Notes: a model not told the origin generated them from the letters alone. Counted from the stretch's first letter, positions 27,186 through 37,068 are shown. The stretch: 64,000 nt of DNA from Mycolicibacterium sp. lyk4-40-TYG-92 (GCF_030209435.1 NZ_JARVRX010000001.1:682001-746000), one strand, 5' to 3'. Program-made: numbers and translations.

Positions 27186-27917
27186 GTGCCTTTTCCCAGC
27201 GAGCTCGGGAACTCGACGTCGAGGCAGTTGCAAGCCATGCGGCCTTCGTTGATCGTCCCGGTTGGTTCCACCGAGCAGCATGGGCCGCACCTGCCGCTGG
27301 ATACCGATACCCGGATCGCTGAGGCGGTGTCGCGGTCCGTGGCGGCCCGGCTGCGTGAGGCGACGCCCGGCGTCGGTCAGCCCACATGGCTGGTCGCGTC
27401 TGCCATCAGCTACGGCGCCAGCGGTGAGCACGAGAGCTTCCCCGGCACCATCTCGATCGGCCTGGCCGCGCTGGAACATCTGCTGGTCGAATTCGGGCGG
27501 TCGGCCGGTAACTGGGCGGGCCGGATCGTGTTCGTCAACGGTCACGGCGGCAATGTGGCGGCGCTGACGGCGGCGACGACGCTGCTGCGGGCCGAGGGGC
27601 GCGACGTGGCCTGGTGCCCGTGCACCGCCGCCGGGGCGGACGCCCACGCGGGCCATACCGAAACGTCTGTACTGCTGCATCTTTCACCGGCCGACGTCTG
27701 GGTCGACGAAAGCGTCGTCGGCAACACCGCGCCGCTGCCGGAGCTGCTGCCGGCCCTGCGCCGCGGCGGAGTGGCGGCGGTAAGCCCGGTGGGGGTGCTG
27801 GGCGATCCGACGACTGCCACCGCCGCCGATGGGTCCCGTATCTTTGCAGAAATGGTCGAAGGCTCCGTGCGCCGGATCAGCGCATGGCAGCCGAGCTCTG
27901 GGGGGATGCTCGCGTGA
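27186..27917 (+). CDS. mftE: Mycofactocin precursor peptidase (creatininase family)
   Basis: A 243-residue metal-dependent hydrolase of the creatininase fold. Metal-binding motifs are [19 protein letters not shown] (about 20-38) and [12 protein letters not shown] (about 117-128), with GHTETS (about 157-162) further on. It cleaves modified MftA to release the C-terminal Val-Tyr derivative (AHDP). The GTG start has no ribosome-binding site and lies seven bases after a possible -10 box. Rv0695 equivalent. Confidence 0.94.
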   Translation: MPFPSELGNSTSRQLQAMRPSLIVPVGSTEQHGPHLPLDTDTRIAEAVSRSVAARLREATPGVGQPTWLVASAISYGASGEHESFPGTISIGLAALEHLLVEFGRSAGNWAGRIVFVNGHGGNVAALTAATTLLRAEGRDVAWCPCTAAGADAHAGHTETSVLLHLSPADVWVDESVVGNTAPLPELLPALRRGGVAAVSPVGVLGDPTTATAADGSRIFAEMVEGSVRRISAWQPSSGGMLA

Positions 27918-27933
27918 TGACGGGGGTGGGACA

Positions 27934-29352
27934 GTGACTGGGCCGCGGCTGCCTGACGGCTTTGCCGTCCAAGTAGATCGCCGGGTCAAGGTGCTGGGTG
28001 AGGGCGCCGCGCTGCTCGGTGGCTCGCCGACACGACTGCTGCGGCTGGCTCCGGCGGCGCAGACCATGCTCGACCGCGGCCGCCTGGAGGTCCACGACGC
28101 GCAGAGCGCGCAGCTGGCCCGCACGCTGCTCGACGCCACGGTGGCGCACCCACGGCCGGCGACCGGGCCGTCGCACCGCGACGTGACCGTCGTTGTCCCG
28201 GTACGTGACAACGCCGTTGGCGTCGCCCGGCTGGTGCGCTCCCTGCGCGGCATGCGCGTCGTCGTCGTCGACGACGGCTCCGTGGTGCCGCTGCAGGCCG
28301 CGGACTTCTGCGATCTGGCCGGCCACTGCGATGTCCGGGTCCTCCGGCACGACGTCAGCCGGGGCCCGGCCGCGGCGCGCAATACCGGGCTGGCCGCCTG
28401 CGAGACCGATTTCGTGGCGTTCCTGGATTCCGACGTGGTGCCACGTCGCGGGTGGCTGGAAGCGCTGCTGGGGCACTTTTGCGACCCGGCCGTCGCGTTG
28501 GTCGCGCCGCGCATCGTCGGCCTGCACGAGCCCGACAACCTGATCGCGCGCTACGAGGCCGTGCGCTCGTCTCTCGACCTGGGGATGCGGGAAGCCCCGG
28601 TGGTGCCGTACGGCATGGTGGCCTACGTCCCGAGTGCGGCCATCATCTGCCGGCGCGCGGCGCTGGACCAGGTGGGCGGTTTCGACGAGTCGCTGCAGTC
28701 CGGCGAGGACGTGGACCTGTGCTGGCGGTTCATCGAGGCCGGGGCCCGGCTGCGGTACGAACCGATCGCGCTGGTCGGCCACGATCACCGCACCGCATTG
28801 GGAGAATGGTTCGCCCGCAAGGCCTTTTACGGTTCCTCTGCCGCGCCGCTGTCGGTGCGGCACCCGGGCAAGACGGCGCCGCTGGTCATTTCGGGCTGGA
28901 CCCTGGTGGTCTGGGTGCTGCTGGCCATGGGGTCCGGCGTGGGTTACCTGGCGTCGACCGTCGCCGCCGCCATCACGGGCCGGCGCATCGCCAACTCGTT
29001 GCGATCGGTCGATACCGAACCGCGCGAGGTCGCCGCGGTGGCCGCCCAGGGACTGTGGGCCGCGGCCCTGCAACTCGCCGCGGCGCTGTGCCGGCATTAC
29101 TGGCCGGTGGCGCTGGTGCTGGCGGTGTGTTTCCGGCGCTGGCGGCAGGTGGTGCTGATCGCCGCGATTGTGGACGGTGTCGTCGACTGGGCCCGCCGCC
29201 ACCACACCGTCGACGACGACACCCAGCGCGTCGGCCTGCTGGCCTACCTGCTGCTCAAGCGCCTCGACGACATCGCCTACGGTCTCGGGCTGTGGGGTGG
29301 CGTGGTGCGCGAGCGCAATCTGGGTGCGCTCAAGCCGCAGATCCGGACTTGA
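27934..29352 (+). CDS. mftF: Mycofactocin glycosyltransferase
   Basis: A 472-residue enzyme with an N-terminal pre-domain (about 1-75) and a family-2 glycosyltransferase domain: [20 protein letters not shown], seen as [13 protein letters not shown] (about 87-99), [11 protein letters not shown] (about 109-119) and [12 protein letters not shown] (about 163-174). Hydrophobic helices follow at about 315-345 and 365-395, so it is membrane associated. It adds a beta-1,4-linked oligoglucose chain to premycofactocin. The GTG at 27934 follows GGTGGG; the reading frame extends further upstream but within mftE. Confidence 0.92.
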   Translation: MTGPRLPDGFAVQVDRRVKVLGEGAALLGGSPTRLLRLAPAAQTMLDRGRLEVHDAQSAQLARTLLDATVAHPRPATGPSHRDVTVVVPVRDNAVGVARLVRSLRGMRVVVVDDGSVVPLQAADFCDLAGHCDVRVLRHDVSRGPAAARNTGLAACETDFVAFLDSDVVPRRGWLEALLGHFCDPAVALVAPRIVGLHEPDNLIARYEAVRSSLDLGMREAPVVPYGMVAYVPSAAIICRRAALDQVGGFDESLQSGEDVDLCWRFIEAGARLRYEPIALVGHDHRTALGEWFARKAFYGSSAAPLSVRHPGKTAPLVISGWTLVVWVLLAMGSGVGYLASTVAAAITGRRIANSLRSVDTEPREVAAVAAQGLWAAALQLAAALCRHYWPVALVLAVCFRRWRQVVLIAAIVDGVVDWARRHHTVDDDTQRVGLLAYLLLKRLDDIAYGLGLWGGVVRERNLGALKPQIRT

Positions 29353-30755
29353 GGCCACGCCACGACGACGTCCTGATCGTCGGTGCCGGTAGCGCCGGCT
29401 GCGTTCTGGCCGAGCGTCTTTCGGTCGATCGCGCCTGCCGGGTGACGCTGCTCGAGACCGGCGGCACGGTCCGCCCGGAGCCGGGCTGGGTGCTGCCCAT
29501 CGGAGTCGACAGCGCCGTGGCCCGACAGCACCGCACGACGCTGACGCAGAATCCGGCCCGGTCCGTGGACATCGTGCGCGGGCGGGTGCTGGGTGGCTCC
29601 GGGGCCATCAACGGCGGCTATTTCTGTCGCGCCTGGCCGGCCGATTTCGCGGACTGGGCAGTGCCGGGCTGGTCCTGGTCCGACGTCCTGCCGCACTACT
29701 GTGCCATCGAGACGGACCATGACTTCGGGGGCACCGAACACGGTTCGTCGGGGCCGGTCCCCGTACGCCGTATCAGCGAATTCGCAGCATCCTCACAGGC
29801 TTTCCGTGATGCGGCGGGTGCCCGGTACCTCTGGATCGACGATCTCAATGCCGCGGCCGGGGTGCGGCCGGGCCTCGGTGCGGTGCCGCTCAACATCGAC
29901 GACACCGGACACCGGCACGGTCCCGGCGAGGTCTACCTGACGGCCGCGCGCGGCCGGGACAACCTGACGGTGCTTGCCGGCACCCGCGCGCTGCGGGTGT
30001 TGTTCGACGGTGGCCGTGCGGTGGGTGTCAGGTGTCTCGGTCCCGAGGGCGTGGTCGACCGGTATGCCGACCGGATCGTGTTGTGCGCCGGGGCAATTGA
30101 ATCCGCGCATCTGTTGCTGCTGTCCGGGATCGGTCCGGCTGCGCAGTTGCGGCGCGTCGGCGTACCGGTGGTGGCGGACCTGCCGGTGGGAGCCGCGTGC
30201 GCCGATCATCCGGAATGGGTGGTGCCGACCACCTGGCCGGCAGAGCCCGGGCGCCCGCCGCTCGAATTGGTGCTCACCACCGGCGAATTGGAGATCCGGC
30301 CCTACACCTGGGGTTTCGCGGCCATGACCGGCGGGGTCACCGATGGCGCGGACCCGGTGCACATAGGCATCTCGCTCATGCGGCCGCGCGCGCAGGGCCG
30401 GGTACTGCTGGTGTCGGACGATCCAGACGTGCGTCCCATCATCGAACACCGCTACGACGCGGACCCGGCCGATGCCGCCGCGCTGCACATCGGCCACGAA
30501 CTGTGTCGCGACCTGTTCGGCGGCGCTGTCGCCGGCGGTGAGCCCGCCTGGTCCACCGCGCAGCATCTGTCGGCCACGGCCCCGATGGGCGCCGACGGCG
30601 ACGAACGCGCTGTCCTCGATCCGCAGTGCCGGGTGCGCGGGGTCGACGGACTGTGGGTGGCCGACGGCGCCGCGCTGCCCGGTATCACCGGCCGGGGACC
30701 GCACGCGACCATCGTCATGCTGGCGCACCGGGCCGCGCAGTTCATCGCATCGTGA
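29349..30755 (+). CDS. mftG: Mycofactocin dehydrogenase (GMC oxidoreductase family)
   Basis: A 468-residue flavoprotein. The FAD dinucleotide motif [17 protein letters not shown] is at about 8-24, the GMC signature region [20 protein letters not shown] at about 77-96, and the C-terminal His-containing GMC segment [20 protein letters not shown] at about 436-455. MftG reoxidises reduced mycofactocin and hands electrons to the respiratory chain, allowing growth on alcohols. The most upstream plausible start is a TTG overlapping the mftF stop (TTGA). Last gene of the mft operon. Confidence 0.92.
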   Translation: MRPRHDDVLIVGAGSAGCVLAERLSVDRACRVTLLETGGTVRPEPGWVLPIGVDSAVARQHRTTLTQNPARSVDIVRGRVLGGSGAINGGYFCRAWPADFADWAVPGWSWSDVLPHYCAIETDHDFGGTEHGSSGPVPVRRISEFAASSQAFRDAAGARYLWIDDLNAAAGVRPGLGAVPLNIDDTGHRHGPGEVYLTAARGRDNLTVLAGTRALRVLFDGGRAVGVRCLGPEGVVDRYADRIVLCAGAIESAHLLLLSGIGPAAQLRRVGVPVVADLPVGAACADHPEWVVPTTWPAEPGRPPLELVLTTGELEIRPYTWGFAAMTGGVTDGADPVHIGISLMRPRAQGRVLLVSDDPDVRPIIEHRYDADPADAAALHIGHELCRDLFGGAVAGGEPAWSTAQHLSATAPMGADGDERAVLDPQCRVRGVDGLWVADGAALPGITGRGPHATIVMLAHRAAQFIAS

Positions 30756-30804
30756 CCGCCTAGCTGCCGGCTCTGGCGCGAAACGTCGAAAACGTTTGCC
30801 GCAG

Positions 30805-32382
30805 TTAGCTGTTGGGCGGGGTGTGCTCGCGGCCGGGAGCCCAGAAGGCGATCAGTACGCCGGCGACCGCGGTGATCGATGCCAGCACCACCAGGGACGT
30901 CTGCATGGCGTGCAGGAACGCCACCCGGGCCACGTTCACGAGCTGACCACCCACCGGGCCGAGATGGGGCGCGGCGGCCAGCGCGCCGGCCAGCGAGCCC
31001 TGCGCGGCGTCCTGTACCGGAGCCGGAAAACCGGAAACGGCGGGCCCGATGTGTTTGGTGTATCCGGCTGCCAGGAGCGATCCCGTCAGCGCGATGCCGA
31101 TGGCTGCGCCCACCTCCCGGGTGGTGTCGTTGACTGCTGACGCGACGCCTTGCTTGTCATCGGACACGGACGTCATGATCGCTGAAGTCGTTGGTGCGGT
31201 GAATAATCCGACTCCCGTGCTGATCACGAGCATGGGCCACGCCAGCGACCAGTAGGACGAGTCGACATGCACCTGACATGTGAGCAACAGGCCGGTCGCC
31301 AGCAGCAACAGGCCGGTGAACACCACGACGCGCAAGCCCAGCCTGGGCAGATACCACGCGGACAGCGGGGACAGGATCAGCAACGGGACGGCGAGCGGCG
31401 TCAAGGCGAACGCGGTGCCGATCGGGCTGTATCCCATGACCAGTTGCATGAGTTGCATCGCCAGGTAGAAGTAGCCGAACAGCACCATGAACAGCACCGT
31501 GATGGCTGCGGCTCCGGTGCCGAACTGACGAACGCGAAACAGTCGGACATCCAGCAGGGGGTACCGGGCCCGCAGCTCGATGATCGCGAACACCGTCCCC
31601 AGGATCAGGCCGCCGGCGATGCCGCCCAGCACCACCGGATGCGTCCAGCCTCGATCGGGCGCCGCCAGGATGCCGTAGACCAGCGCGGCGACCGCGGCGG
31701 CGATGACGACCGCGCCGGCGACATCCAACGGCTTGGCTTCAGGGTCACGGGAGCTCGTGATGGTCGTGGTCAGGACGGCGAGGGTGAGGCCCGCGGCGGC
31801 GAAGGCCCAGAAGATCGATTGCCAGGGCCAGAAGTGCAGCAGCACACCGGATCCCAGCATGCCGACCACCGCACCGCAGCCGCAGATGCCCGCCCAGATA
31901 CCTACTGCCTTGGGGCGCTCGTCGGCCGGGTACGACGCGGTGATCAAGGACAGGGTCGCGGGCATCATGAACGCGGCGCCCGCGCCGGCCACCGCGCGGG
32001 CGGCGATGATGTGTGTCGGCGCGGTGCTCAGCGCCGGAACGATTGATGCCAGCGCGAAGACGGCCAGGCCGAACAGCAGGGCGCCGCGCCGCCCGTAGCG
32101 GTCGCCGATGGCTCCGGCCGGCAGCAACAGGCAGGCCAGGACCAGCGTGTAGCTGTCGATGATCCAGGTCAGCTGGGTCTGGTTGGCCGATGTCGCCACG
32201 GCGATGTCACCCAGCGCGGTGTTGAGCGCCACCATCGACGAAATCACCATCAGCACACTGCAACACGCCACGCAGAGGGTCCAGGCGCGGCGCCGCGAGG
32301 CGGGTGCGGGGTCCGTCGTCGGGGCGATCTCGGGGTTGGTGTCCGCGCCGGCGGGGCTCACCGCGCTCGCCTTGTCGGCCAT
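30805..32382 (-). CDS. MFS multidrug efflux transporter (DHA2, EmrB/QacA type)
   Basis: A 525-residue proton-coupled exporter with about 14 transmembrane helices. Typical MFS features are WIIDSYTLVLACLLLPAGAIGDRYGRRG (read as WIIDSYTLVLACLLLPAG near 82-99 and GDRYGRRG near 101-108) and the motif C-like AGAGAAFMMPATLSLI (about 136-151). The ATG at 32382 has GGAAGGTGA four bases upstream. It is divergent from a TetR gene, and a perfect palindromic operator lies between them, so it is very likely repressed by that regulator and induced by an exported compound. Confidence 0.9.
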   Translation of the reverse strand: MADKASAVSPAGADTNPEIAPTTDPAPASRRRAWTLCVACCSVLMVISSMVALNTALGDIAVATSANQTQLTWIIDSYTLVLACLLLPAGAIGDRYGRRGALLFGLAVFALASIVPALSTAPTHIIAARAVAGAGAAFMMPATLSLITASYPADERPKAVGIWAGICGCGAVVGMLGSGVLLHFWPWQSIFWAFAAAGLTLAVLTTTITSSRDPEAKPLDVAGAVVIAAAVAALVYGILAAPDRGWTHPVVLGGIAGGLILGTVFAIIELRARYPLLDVRLFRVRQFGTGAAAITVLFMVLFGYFYLAMQLMQLVMGYSPIGTAFALTPLAVPLLILSPLSAWYLPRLGLRVVVFTGLLLLATGLLLTCQVHVDSSYWSLAWPMLVISTGVGLFTAPTTSAIMTSVSDDKQGVASAVNDTTREVGAAIGIALTGSLLAAGYTKHIGPAVSGFPAPVQDAAQGSLAGALAAAPHLGPVGGQLVNVARVAFLHAMQTSLVVLASITAVAGVLIAFWAPGREHTPPNS

Positions 32383-32419
32383 GCGGTCACCTTCCGGTAG
32401 TTTCAAGACTGATGATCTT

Positions 32420-32444
32420 CAAACGAGACTAACAGTCTCGTTTG
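32420..32444. promoter_or_regulatory. Palindromic TetR operator between MFS exporter and regulator
   Basis: CAAACGAGACT (32420-32430), AAC, and AGTCTCGTTTG (32434-32444) form a perfect inverted repeat with 11-base arms and a three-base centre. It lies within the 76-base divergent gap, so one bound dimer could block both promoters. Confidence 0.85.
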
Positions 32445-32464
32445 TCGCCCGGAGGTGATTGGCG

Positions 32465-33106
32465 TTGTCCAGCGAACATGGTGACCCGCGGCCGGCCCGT
32501 TCGCGGGCGCGGCTTCTCGAGGCGGCGACCGCTCTGCTGCGTTCCGGCGGCCCCAGCGCCGTGACGGTCGATGCGGTGATCCGTGCGTCCAATGTGGCCA
32601 GGGCCACCCTCTATCGGCACTATGCCAGCGGAAATGACTTGCTGGCAGCGGCATTTCACGCGCTCATCCCGCCGGCGCCCGTGCCGCTCGCCGAGGGGGA
32701 GCTGCGCGATCGGTTGATCGCGCTGGTGCGCGCGCAGGCCGAACTGATCGCCGAGGCGCCGGTCAGCCTGGCGGCCATGTCGTGGCTGGCGCTCGGCGGC
32801 AATCTCGAACACCTGCCGTGGGGCGCGGCCGCGACCGAGAGCGCCGAGGTCCGTAACCTGCGGGAGCGGGTGGCCGAGCAGTACGCCGTCCCGTTCGAGG
32901 CGGTGCTGTCCAGTCCCGAGGCCGTCGCCGAGTTGGGTGACGTCGACCGGGTCCGCGCGGCGGCGTTGTTACTCGGCCCGATCGTGCTCGGCAAGCTCAG
33001 TACGCTGCCCGACTTCGATTACCGCGAGATCGCCGTCGCCGCCGTCGACGGATTCCTCGCGACTCATCGCGTCAGCGCAGCGAGTACCGGATCGGCAGGT
33101 GCTTGA
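32465..33106 (+). CDS. TetR-family transcriptional regulator
   Basis: A protein of about 213 residues. The TetR DNA-binding domain fills the first 60 residues: RARLLEAATALLRSGGPSAVTVDAVIRASNVARATLYRHY, seen as ARLLEAATALLRSGG (about 14-28) and ASNVARATLYRHY (about 41-53). The likely start is the TTG at 32465, nine bases after GGAGG; a TTG six bases upstream is also possible. It controls the divergent MFS exporter and itself through the adjacent palindrome. Its 3' end overlaps the convergent P450 gene by 35 bases. Confidence 0.88.
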   Translation: MSSEHGDPRPARSRARLLEAATALLRSGGPSAVTVDAVIRASNVARATLYRHYASGNDLLAAAFHALIPPAPVPLAEGELRDRLIALVRAQAELIAEAPVSLAAMSWLALGGNLEHLPWGAAATESAEVRNLRERVAEQYAVPFEAVLSSPEAVAELGDVDRVRAAALLLGPIVLGKLSTLPDFDYREIAVAAVDGFLATHRVSAASTGSAGA

Positions 33107-34322
33107 AGCCGCCGACGAATGTCGTCGCGGAAAGCTCCGGGGGGCCGGCCAATTCGATCGAGTCCAGCCGAGGTAGCAGTTCGGAGAACAAGCTGTTCAT
33201 CTCCATGCGCGCCAGCGCGGCGCCGAGACAGAAGTGCACGCCGTAACCGAACGCCAGGTGCTTGTTCGGCTCGCGCCCGACGTCGAACCGGAACGGATCG
33301 GTGAACACCTCTTCGTCGCGGTTGCCGGAAACGTAAGCGAGATAGACGGATTCGCCCGCAGCGATCGGCACCCCGCGGACGACGGTGTCGGCGGTCGCGG
33401 TGCGCATGAACTCCTTCACCGGCGTGCTCCACCGGATCATCTCCTCGATCGCGGTCGGCATCAGGTCGGGATTCGCCTTCAGGCGGGCCAACTCACCGGG
33501 ATTCTCGATCAGCGCGTGCAGCCCACCTGAGATGGCGTCCTTGGTGGTGTCGTGGCCGGCGCTGGCGACGATCACGTAGTAGGACGCGGTGTCCATGTCG
33601 CTGAGGGGTTCGCCGTCGATACGGCCATTCGCGATGGCCGATGCCAGGTCGTCGGTGGGGTTGGCGCGCCGGGATGCGGTCAGCGCGGCGAAGTACTGGA
33701 AGAAGTCGAGAAGCACGGCGAACAGCTCTTCGGGCGACTGGCCGCGAGAGTACTCCTCGTCATCGCCGCCGAACATCTCCTGCGTGAGCGTGTGCATGCG
33801 GTCGTAGTCCTCCTCGGGGAGGCCGAGCAGCGACATGATCACATAGAGCGGGAACTGGATCGCGATCTCTTCGACGAAGTCGCATTCCGGGCCGGCATCG
33901 CGCATCCGGTCGACGTACCGCTTCGCCAGTTCGTCGACGCGGACCTTGAGGTCGCGCATGGCCTTGGGTCGGAACCAGTCGGCGCCGATGGCGCGGATCT
34001 TGCGGTGGTGCGGGTCGTCCATGTGGATCAAGGTCCGCAGCCCCATGCCCGCCTCGGCCTGGGCCTTCAACAGATCCTCGGCGTCGGCCTGCATCAGCAG
34101 TGGACGGGGCTCGCTGATGAACAGGTTGTTGTCCCGTTCGATGGCCATGATGTCGGCGTGTTTGGTGATTGCCCAGAACGGGCGGTACGGCGGATTGTCC
34201 ACCCAGGCAACGGGATTGGTTGCGCGGAGATGAGTAAGTGCGGTGTGGAGCCGGTGGTCGTCGGCGTAGGCGGTGGGGTCGGCAAGGACCTTGGCGGCCT
34301 CGTCGGTGGTGGGTGCAGTCAT
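33072..34322 (-). CDS. Cytochrome P450
   Basis: A 416-residue soluble bacterial P450. The I-helix oxygen-activation motif is ASAGHDTTKD (about 252-261), the K-helix ExxR is EEMIRW (about 290-295), and the heme loop FGYGVHFCLGAALAR (about 354-368) holds the thiolate Cys. It begins with a helix preceding YRPFWAITKHADIMAIERD, a pattern seen in mycobacterial CYPs related to CYP125/142/124 groups, but the family cannot be fixed by eye. A ferredoxin reductase gene is 12 kb away; no ferredoxin adjoins. An 18-bp perfect palindrome lies just upstream. Confidence 0.92.
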   Translation of the reverse strand: MTAPTTDEAAKVLADPTAYADDHRLHTALTHLRATNPVAWVDNPPYRPFWAITKHADIMAIERDNNLFISEPRPLLMQADAEDLLKAQAEAGMGLRTLIHMDDPHHRKIRAIGADWFRPKAMRDLKVRVDELAKRYVDRMRDAGPECDFVEEIAIQFPLYVIMSLLGLPEEDYDRMHTLTQEMFGGDDEEYSRGQSPEELFAVLLDFFQYFAALTASRRANPTDDLASAIANGRIDGEPLSDMDTASYYVIVASAGHDTTKDAISGGLHALIENPGELARLKANPDLMPTAIEEMIRWSTPVKEFMRTATADTVVRGVPIAAGESVYLAYVSGNRDEEVFTDPFRFDVGREPNKHLAFGYGVHFCLGAALARMEMNSLFSELLPRLDSIELAGPPELSATTFVGGFKHLPIRYSLR

Positions 34323-34344
34323 TGAACTCCTCGCACGGACGCAA

Positions 34345-34362
34345 ACTTGACAGCTGTCAAGT
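34345..34362. promoter_or_regulatory. Perfect palindrome upstream of the P450 gene
   Basis: ACTTGACAGCTGTCAAGT is an 18-bp perfect palindrome 23 bases before the P450 start. TTGACA inside it could also be a -35 element on either strand, so a bound repressor would compete with RNA polymerase. The regulator need not be a neighbour. Confidence 0.7.
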
Positions 34363-34448
34363 GGAGTGTAGGGCGTTCGATGTCCGATGGGGAGGGGGTC
34401 GCCGGAAATATTTATGAGCTGTATTTCGGCGGGTGTTCAGTACGCTGG

Positions 34449-36086
34449 GTGCTCGTGTCGTCCGCCCATCCGCGCACACTGCTGCAGCGCGCTGCAGCAG
34501 TGGTTGCCGCGGTGCTACTGGTGGCCGGCTGCGGCCTGGACTCCCACAGCGAGGGTGCCACGTCCGGCGTGCCCGACGCGGTGACAACTGATCCGGCGCT
34601 TGTGCACACCGCGTCGGGGACCGTCCGCGGGCTGGTCAACCCCGACCTCCGTTTCTTCGGTGGAATCCCTTATGCCGCACCACCGTTGGGTGCGCTGCGC
34701 TTCCGCCCGCCGGCTCCCGCGCTCGCGTGGGACGGTGCGCGAGACGGCGCAAAACCGGGTGCTCGCTGCATCCAGGACCCCAAGGGCGACCTCGAGATGG
34801 GCCGCAACACCAGCGAGGACTGTCTGACGGTCAACGTCTGGACGCCGCCGGTGCGGGCCTCCGGCGAACGTCGACCGGTGCTGGTGTGGCTCCACGGCGG
34901 CGGGTTCATCAACGGCTCCAGCAGCATCTACAACTCGACCCGGCTGACCACGCGCGGTGACGTCGTGGTGGTGACCGTCAACTACCGCCTCGGCGCACTG
35001 GGTTTCCTGGCCCATCCCGCGTTGGGTGCCGGACCCGACATCGGCAACTACGGACTGGCCGATCAGCAGGCGGCGCTGCGCTGGGTGCGCGACAACATCG
35101 CCGCGTTCGGCGGCGACCCCGACAAGGTGACCATCGCCGGCGAATCCGCCGGCGGGATGTCGGTGTGCGACCACCTCGTCGCTCCCGACTCGGCCGGTCT
35201 CTTCCGCGGTGCCATCATCGCCAGTGGGCCGTGCCAGGCGCAGGGCGCGCTGCCCGAGGCCACCCGCGCCAGCCTGGCCTATGCGAAGGCCGCGGGCTGC
35301 GGCGATCCGGCAGTCGCGGCGGACTGTCTACGCAATCTGCCGCTCGACAAACTGCGAAAGCCGGTGTGGTACTACGGAATCGGCGAGAACATGCTGAGCG
35401 GGCCCGTGTCCGGGACGACGCTCCTGCCGGTCGATCCGATGCGGGCCATCAGCGACGGTGCTGCGGCACGGGTTCCGGTAATGATCGGCACCACCCGCGA
35501 CGAGTTCACCCTCTTCGTGGCGCTGCAGTATCTACGCGCGGGCAAGCGGTTTCATGCCGACGCCTACCCCCACCTGCTGGAGTCGACATTCGGCGCCGAC
35601 GCCGGTGCGGTGGCCGAGCGCTACCCGCTGGACCGCTACGGCGGCAGCGCCGCGGTCGCCTATTCGACGGCTGTCACCGACGGGGCGTTCGCGTGCGTGG
35701 CGGACCGCATCGGCGACGAATTGGGTGTCGACGCGCCGGTGTACGGGTACGAGTTCGCCGATCCGGCGCCACCGACGCCGGATCCTTTGCGCCACTTGCC
35801 TTTCCCTGTTGGTGCCAGCCACTCGCTGGACCTGCGCTACATCTTCAACATGGGTGGAGCGCCACCGCCGACGCCGCCGCAGATCGCGCTCTCGGATCAG
35901 ATGATCGACTACTGGAGCTCGTTCGTCCGCGATGGTCGGCCCAGCGCGGAGGGTGCGCCGGATTGGCCACCGCTGGCCGGCGGCGACCACGACCCCCGCA
36001 TGTCGCTGCGTCCCGACGGAAGTCGATTGGTCACGGACTACGACCAGGTGCACCAATGCGCGTTCTGGGGGACTCTGCAGCACTGA
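34449..36086 (+). CDS. Type B carboxylesterase, lipoprotein
   Basis: A protein of about 545 residues with an alpha/beta-hydrolase fold. A signal peptide ending in lipobox VAGC (about 22-25) predicts a membrane-anchored exported enzyme. Carboxylesterase type B landmarks: SEDCLTVNVWTPP (about 126-138), oxyanion HGGGFINGSSS (about 151-161) and the nucleophile elbow GESAGGMS (about 229-236), with a catalytic His toward the end near GASHSLDLRYIFN. It hydrolyses carboxylic esters; substrate unknown. The GTG at 34449 was chosen because it begins a normal signal peptide; 34455 also possible. Confidence 0.87.
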   Translation: MLVSSAHPRTLLQRAAAVVAAVLLVAGCGLDSHSEGATSGVPDAVTTDPALVHTASGTVRGLVNPDLRFFGGIPYAAPPLGALRFRPPAPALAWDGARDGAKPGARCIQDPKGDLEMGRNTSEDCLTVNVWTPPVRASGERRPVLVWLHGGGFINGSSSIYNSTRLTTRGDVVVVTVNYRLGALGFLAHPALGAGPDIGNYGLADQQAALRWVRDNIAAFGGDPDKVTIAGESAGGMSVCDHLVAPDSAGLFRGAIIASGPCQAQGALPEATRASLAYAKAAGCGDPAVAADCLRNLPLDKLRKPVWYYGIGENMLSGPVSGTTLLPVDPMRAISDGAAARVPVMIGTTRDEFTLFVALQYLRAGKRFHADAYPHLLESTFGADAGAVAERYPLDRYGGSAAVAYSTAVTDGAFACVADRIGDELGVDAPVYGYEFADPAPPTPDPLRHLPFPVGASHSLDLRYIFNMGGAPPPTPPQIALSDQMIDYWSSFVRDGRPSAEGAPDWPPLAGGDHDPRMSLRPDGSRLVTDYDQVHQCAFWGTLQH

Positions 36087-36208
36087 CTGCTACGTCGAAC
36101 GTGGGGGATCCTGGTGTCGTCAACGGCGTGTCTTCTCGGCAAGCCGCACGTTCGGCGCACGGAAAATGGCTTGCCCATCCAGGCGCGTGTCCACTTCGAT
36201 GGGGCGGC

Positions 36209-36562
36209 ATGACGCTTCCCGATGCCGACGGATTCGCCCACGAGTGGTGCGCGGCCTGGAACGCACACGACGTCGAGGCGGTCCTGTCGCATTTCCACGA
36301 CGACGTCGTCTTCACCTCACCGGTCGCGGCGCGTGTCGTGCCCGAATCCGGGGGAGTGGTGCGGGGGAAAGACGCGCTCCGCCGGTACTGGACCACCGCG
36401 CTGACGGCGCACCCTGAGCTGCACTTCGAGATCGTGGCCACCTATATAGGGACGCAGACGCTCGTCATCAATTACCGCAACCACCGCGGCCAGTTGGTCA
36501 ACGAGGTGCTGATCTTCGACGGTGACCTGGTGCGCGAAGGCCACGGCACCTATCTCGACTGA
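36209..36562 (+). CDS. SnoaL/NTF2-like domain protein
   Basis: A 117-residue protein of the SnoaL-like (NTF2 cone) fold. Typical features are FAHEWCAAWNAHDVEAVLSHFHDDVVF (read as FAHEWCAAWNAHDVEAVLSHF, seen near 9-29, shown in part), PVAARVVP and GKDALRRYWTTAL (about 55-67). Members include polyketide cyclases, limonene-epoxide hydrolase-like enzymes and small binding proteins. The start ATG has GGGGCGG just upstream. It converges with the DUF4442 gene eight bases away. No specific function can be given. Confidence 0.8.
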   Translation: MTLPDADGFAHEWCAAWNAHDVEAVLSHFHDDVVFTSPVAARVVPESGGVVRGKDALRRYWTTALTAHPELHFEIVATYIGTQTLVINYRNHRGQLVNEVLIFDGDLVREGHGTYLD

Positions 36563-36570
36563 GGCCGCGA

Positions 36571-37044
36571 TCAGGCGGGCGTCACCCACGTCGTGATGTC
36601 GGCGTGGACGACCTCCTCGCCGCTGGCGTCGACCACCGATACCGACACCACGACGTCGGTGCCTTTCGTCAGGGTCCCGAAGTCGGGGACATCGACCCGC
36701 GCGTGCGCCCGCAGCGACGTGGTGGCCTTCGCGAGGTACTGCACGTTCATGGCCTTGGGAATCCAGCGGTGGCTCGTCGGCACCGTCGCTTCCATCGCCA
36801 TCCCCATCGCGGCTTCGGCCGCGTTGCACGACGCGATCGCGTGCACGGTGTGCAGATGGTTGTAGACGAAGAACCACTTCGGCACCGCCACCTCGGCGTA
36901 GCCCGGCTCCATCGTCACCACGCGGGGCAGCACCGACGCGAAGTACGGCACCCGCACCATGGCGGCCGCGGAGAACATCAGACTGCCGCCAGGCCGTCCG
37001 GAGAGCTGCTTCCAGGCACGGTAAGTGGGGCGCAGTGTCGACAT
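36571..37044 (-). CDS. DUF4442 hotdog-fold protein
   Basis: A 157-residue protein with a single hotdog domain of the DUF4442 group. Landmarks are YRAWKQLSG near the start, AEVAVPKWFFVYNHLHTVHAI (shown in part, VPKWFFVYNHLHTVHA near 54-69) and CNAAEAAMGMA (about 73-83), where the NHLHTVHAIASCNAAE region is the expected active-site helix. Related proteins hydrolyse or bind acyl-CoA thioesters, so a thioesterase role is plausible but untested. A palindrome nine bases upstream suggests dedicated regulation. Confidence 0.8.
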   Translation of the reverse strand: MSTLRPTYRAWKQLSGRPGGSLMFSAAAMVRVPYFASVLPRVVTMEPGYAEVAVPKWFFVYNHLHTVHAIASCNAAEAAMGMAMEATVPTSHRWIPKAMNVQYLAKATTSLRAHARVDVPDFGTLTKGTDVVVSVSVVDASGEEVVHADITTWVTPA

Positions 37045-37052
37045 GGCTCTAT

Positions 37053-37068
37053 CTTACTCGGAAGTAAG
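37053..37068. promoter_or_regulatory. Palindromic operator candidate upstream of DUF4442 gene
   Basis: CTTACT-CGGA-AGTAAG, six-base arms with a four-base spacer, lies nine bases before the DUF4442 start. TTACTNNNNAGTAA-type sites are typical of TetR regulators of lipid genes. No regulator gene adjoins. Confidence 0.5.
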
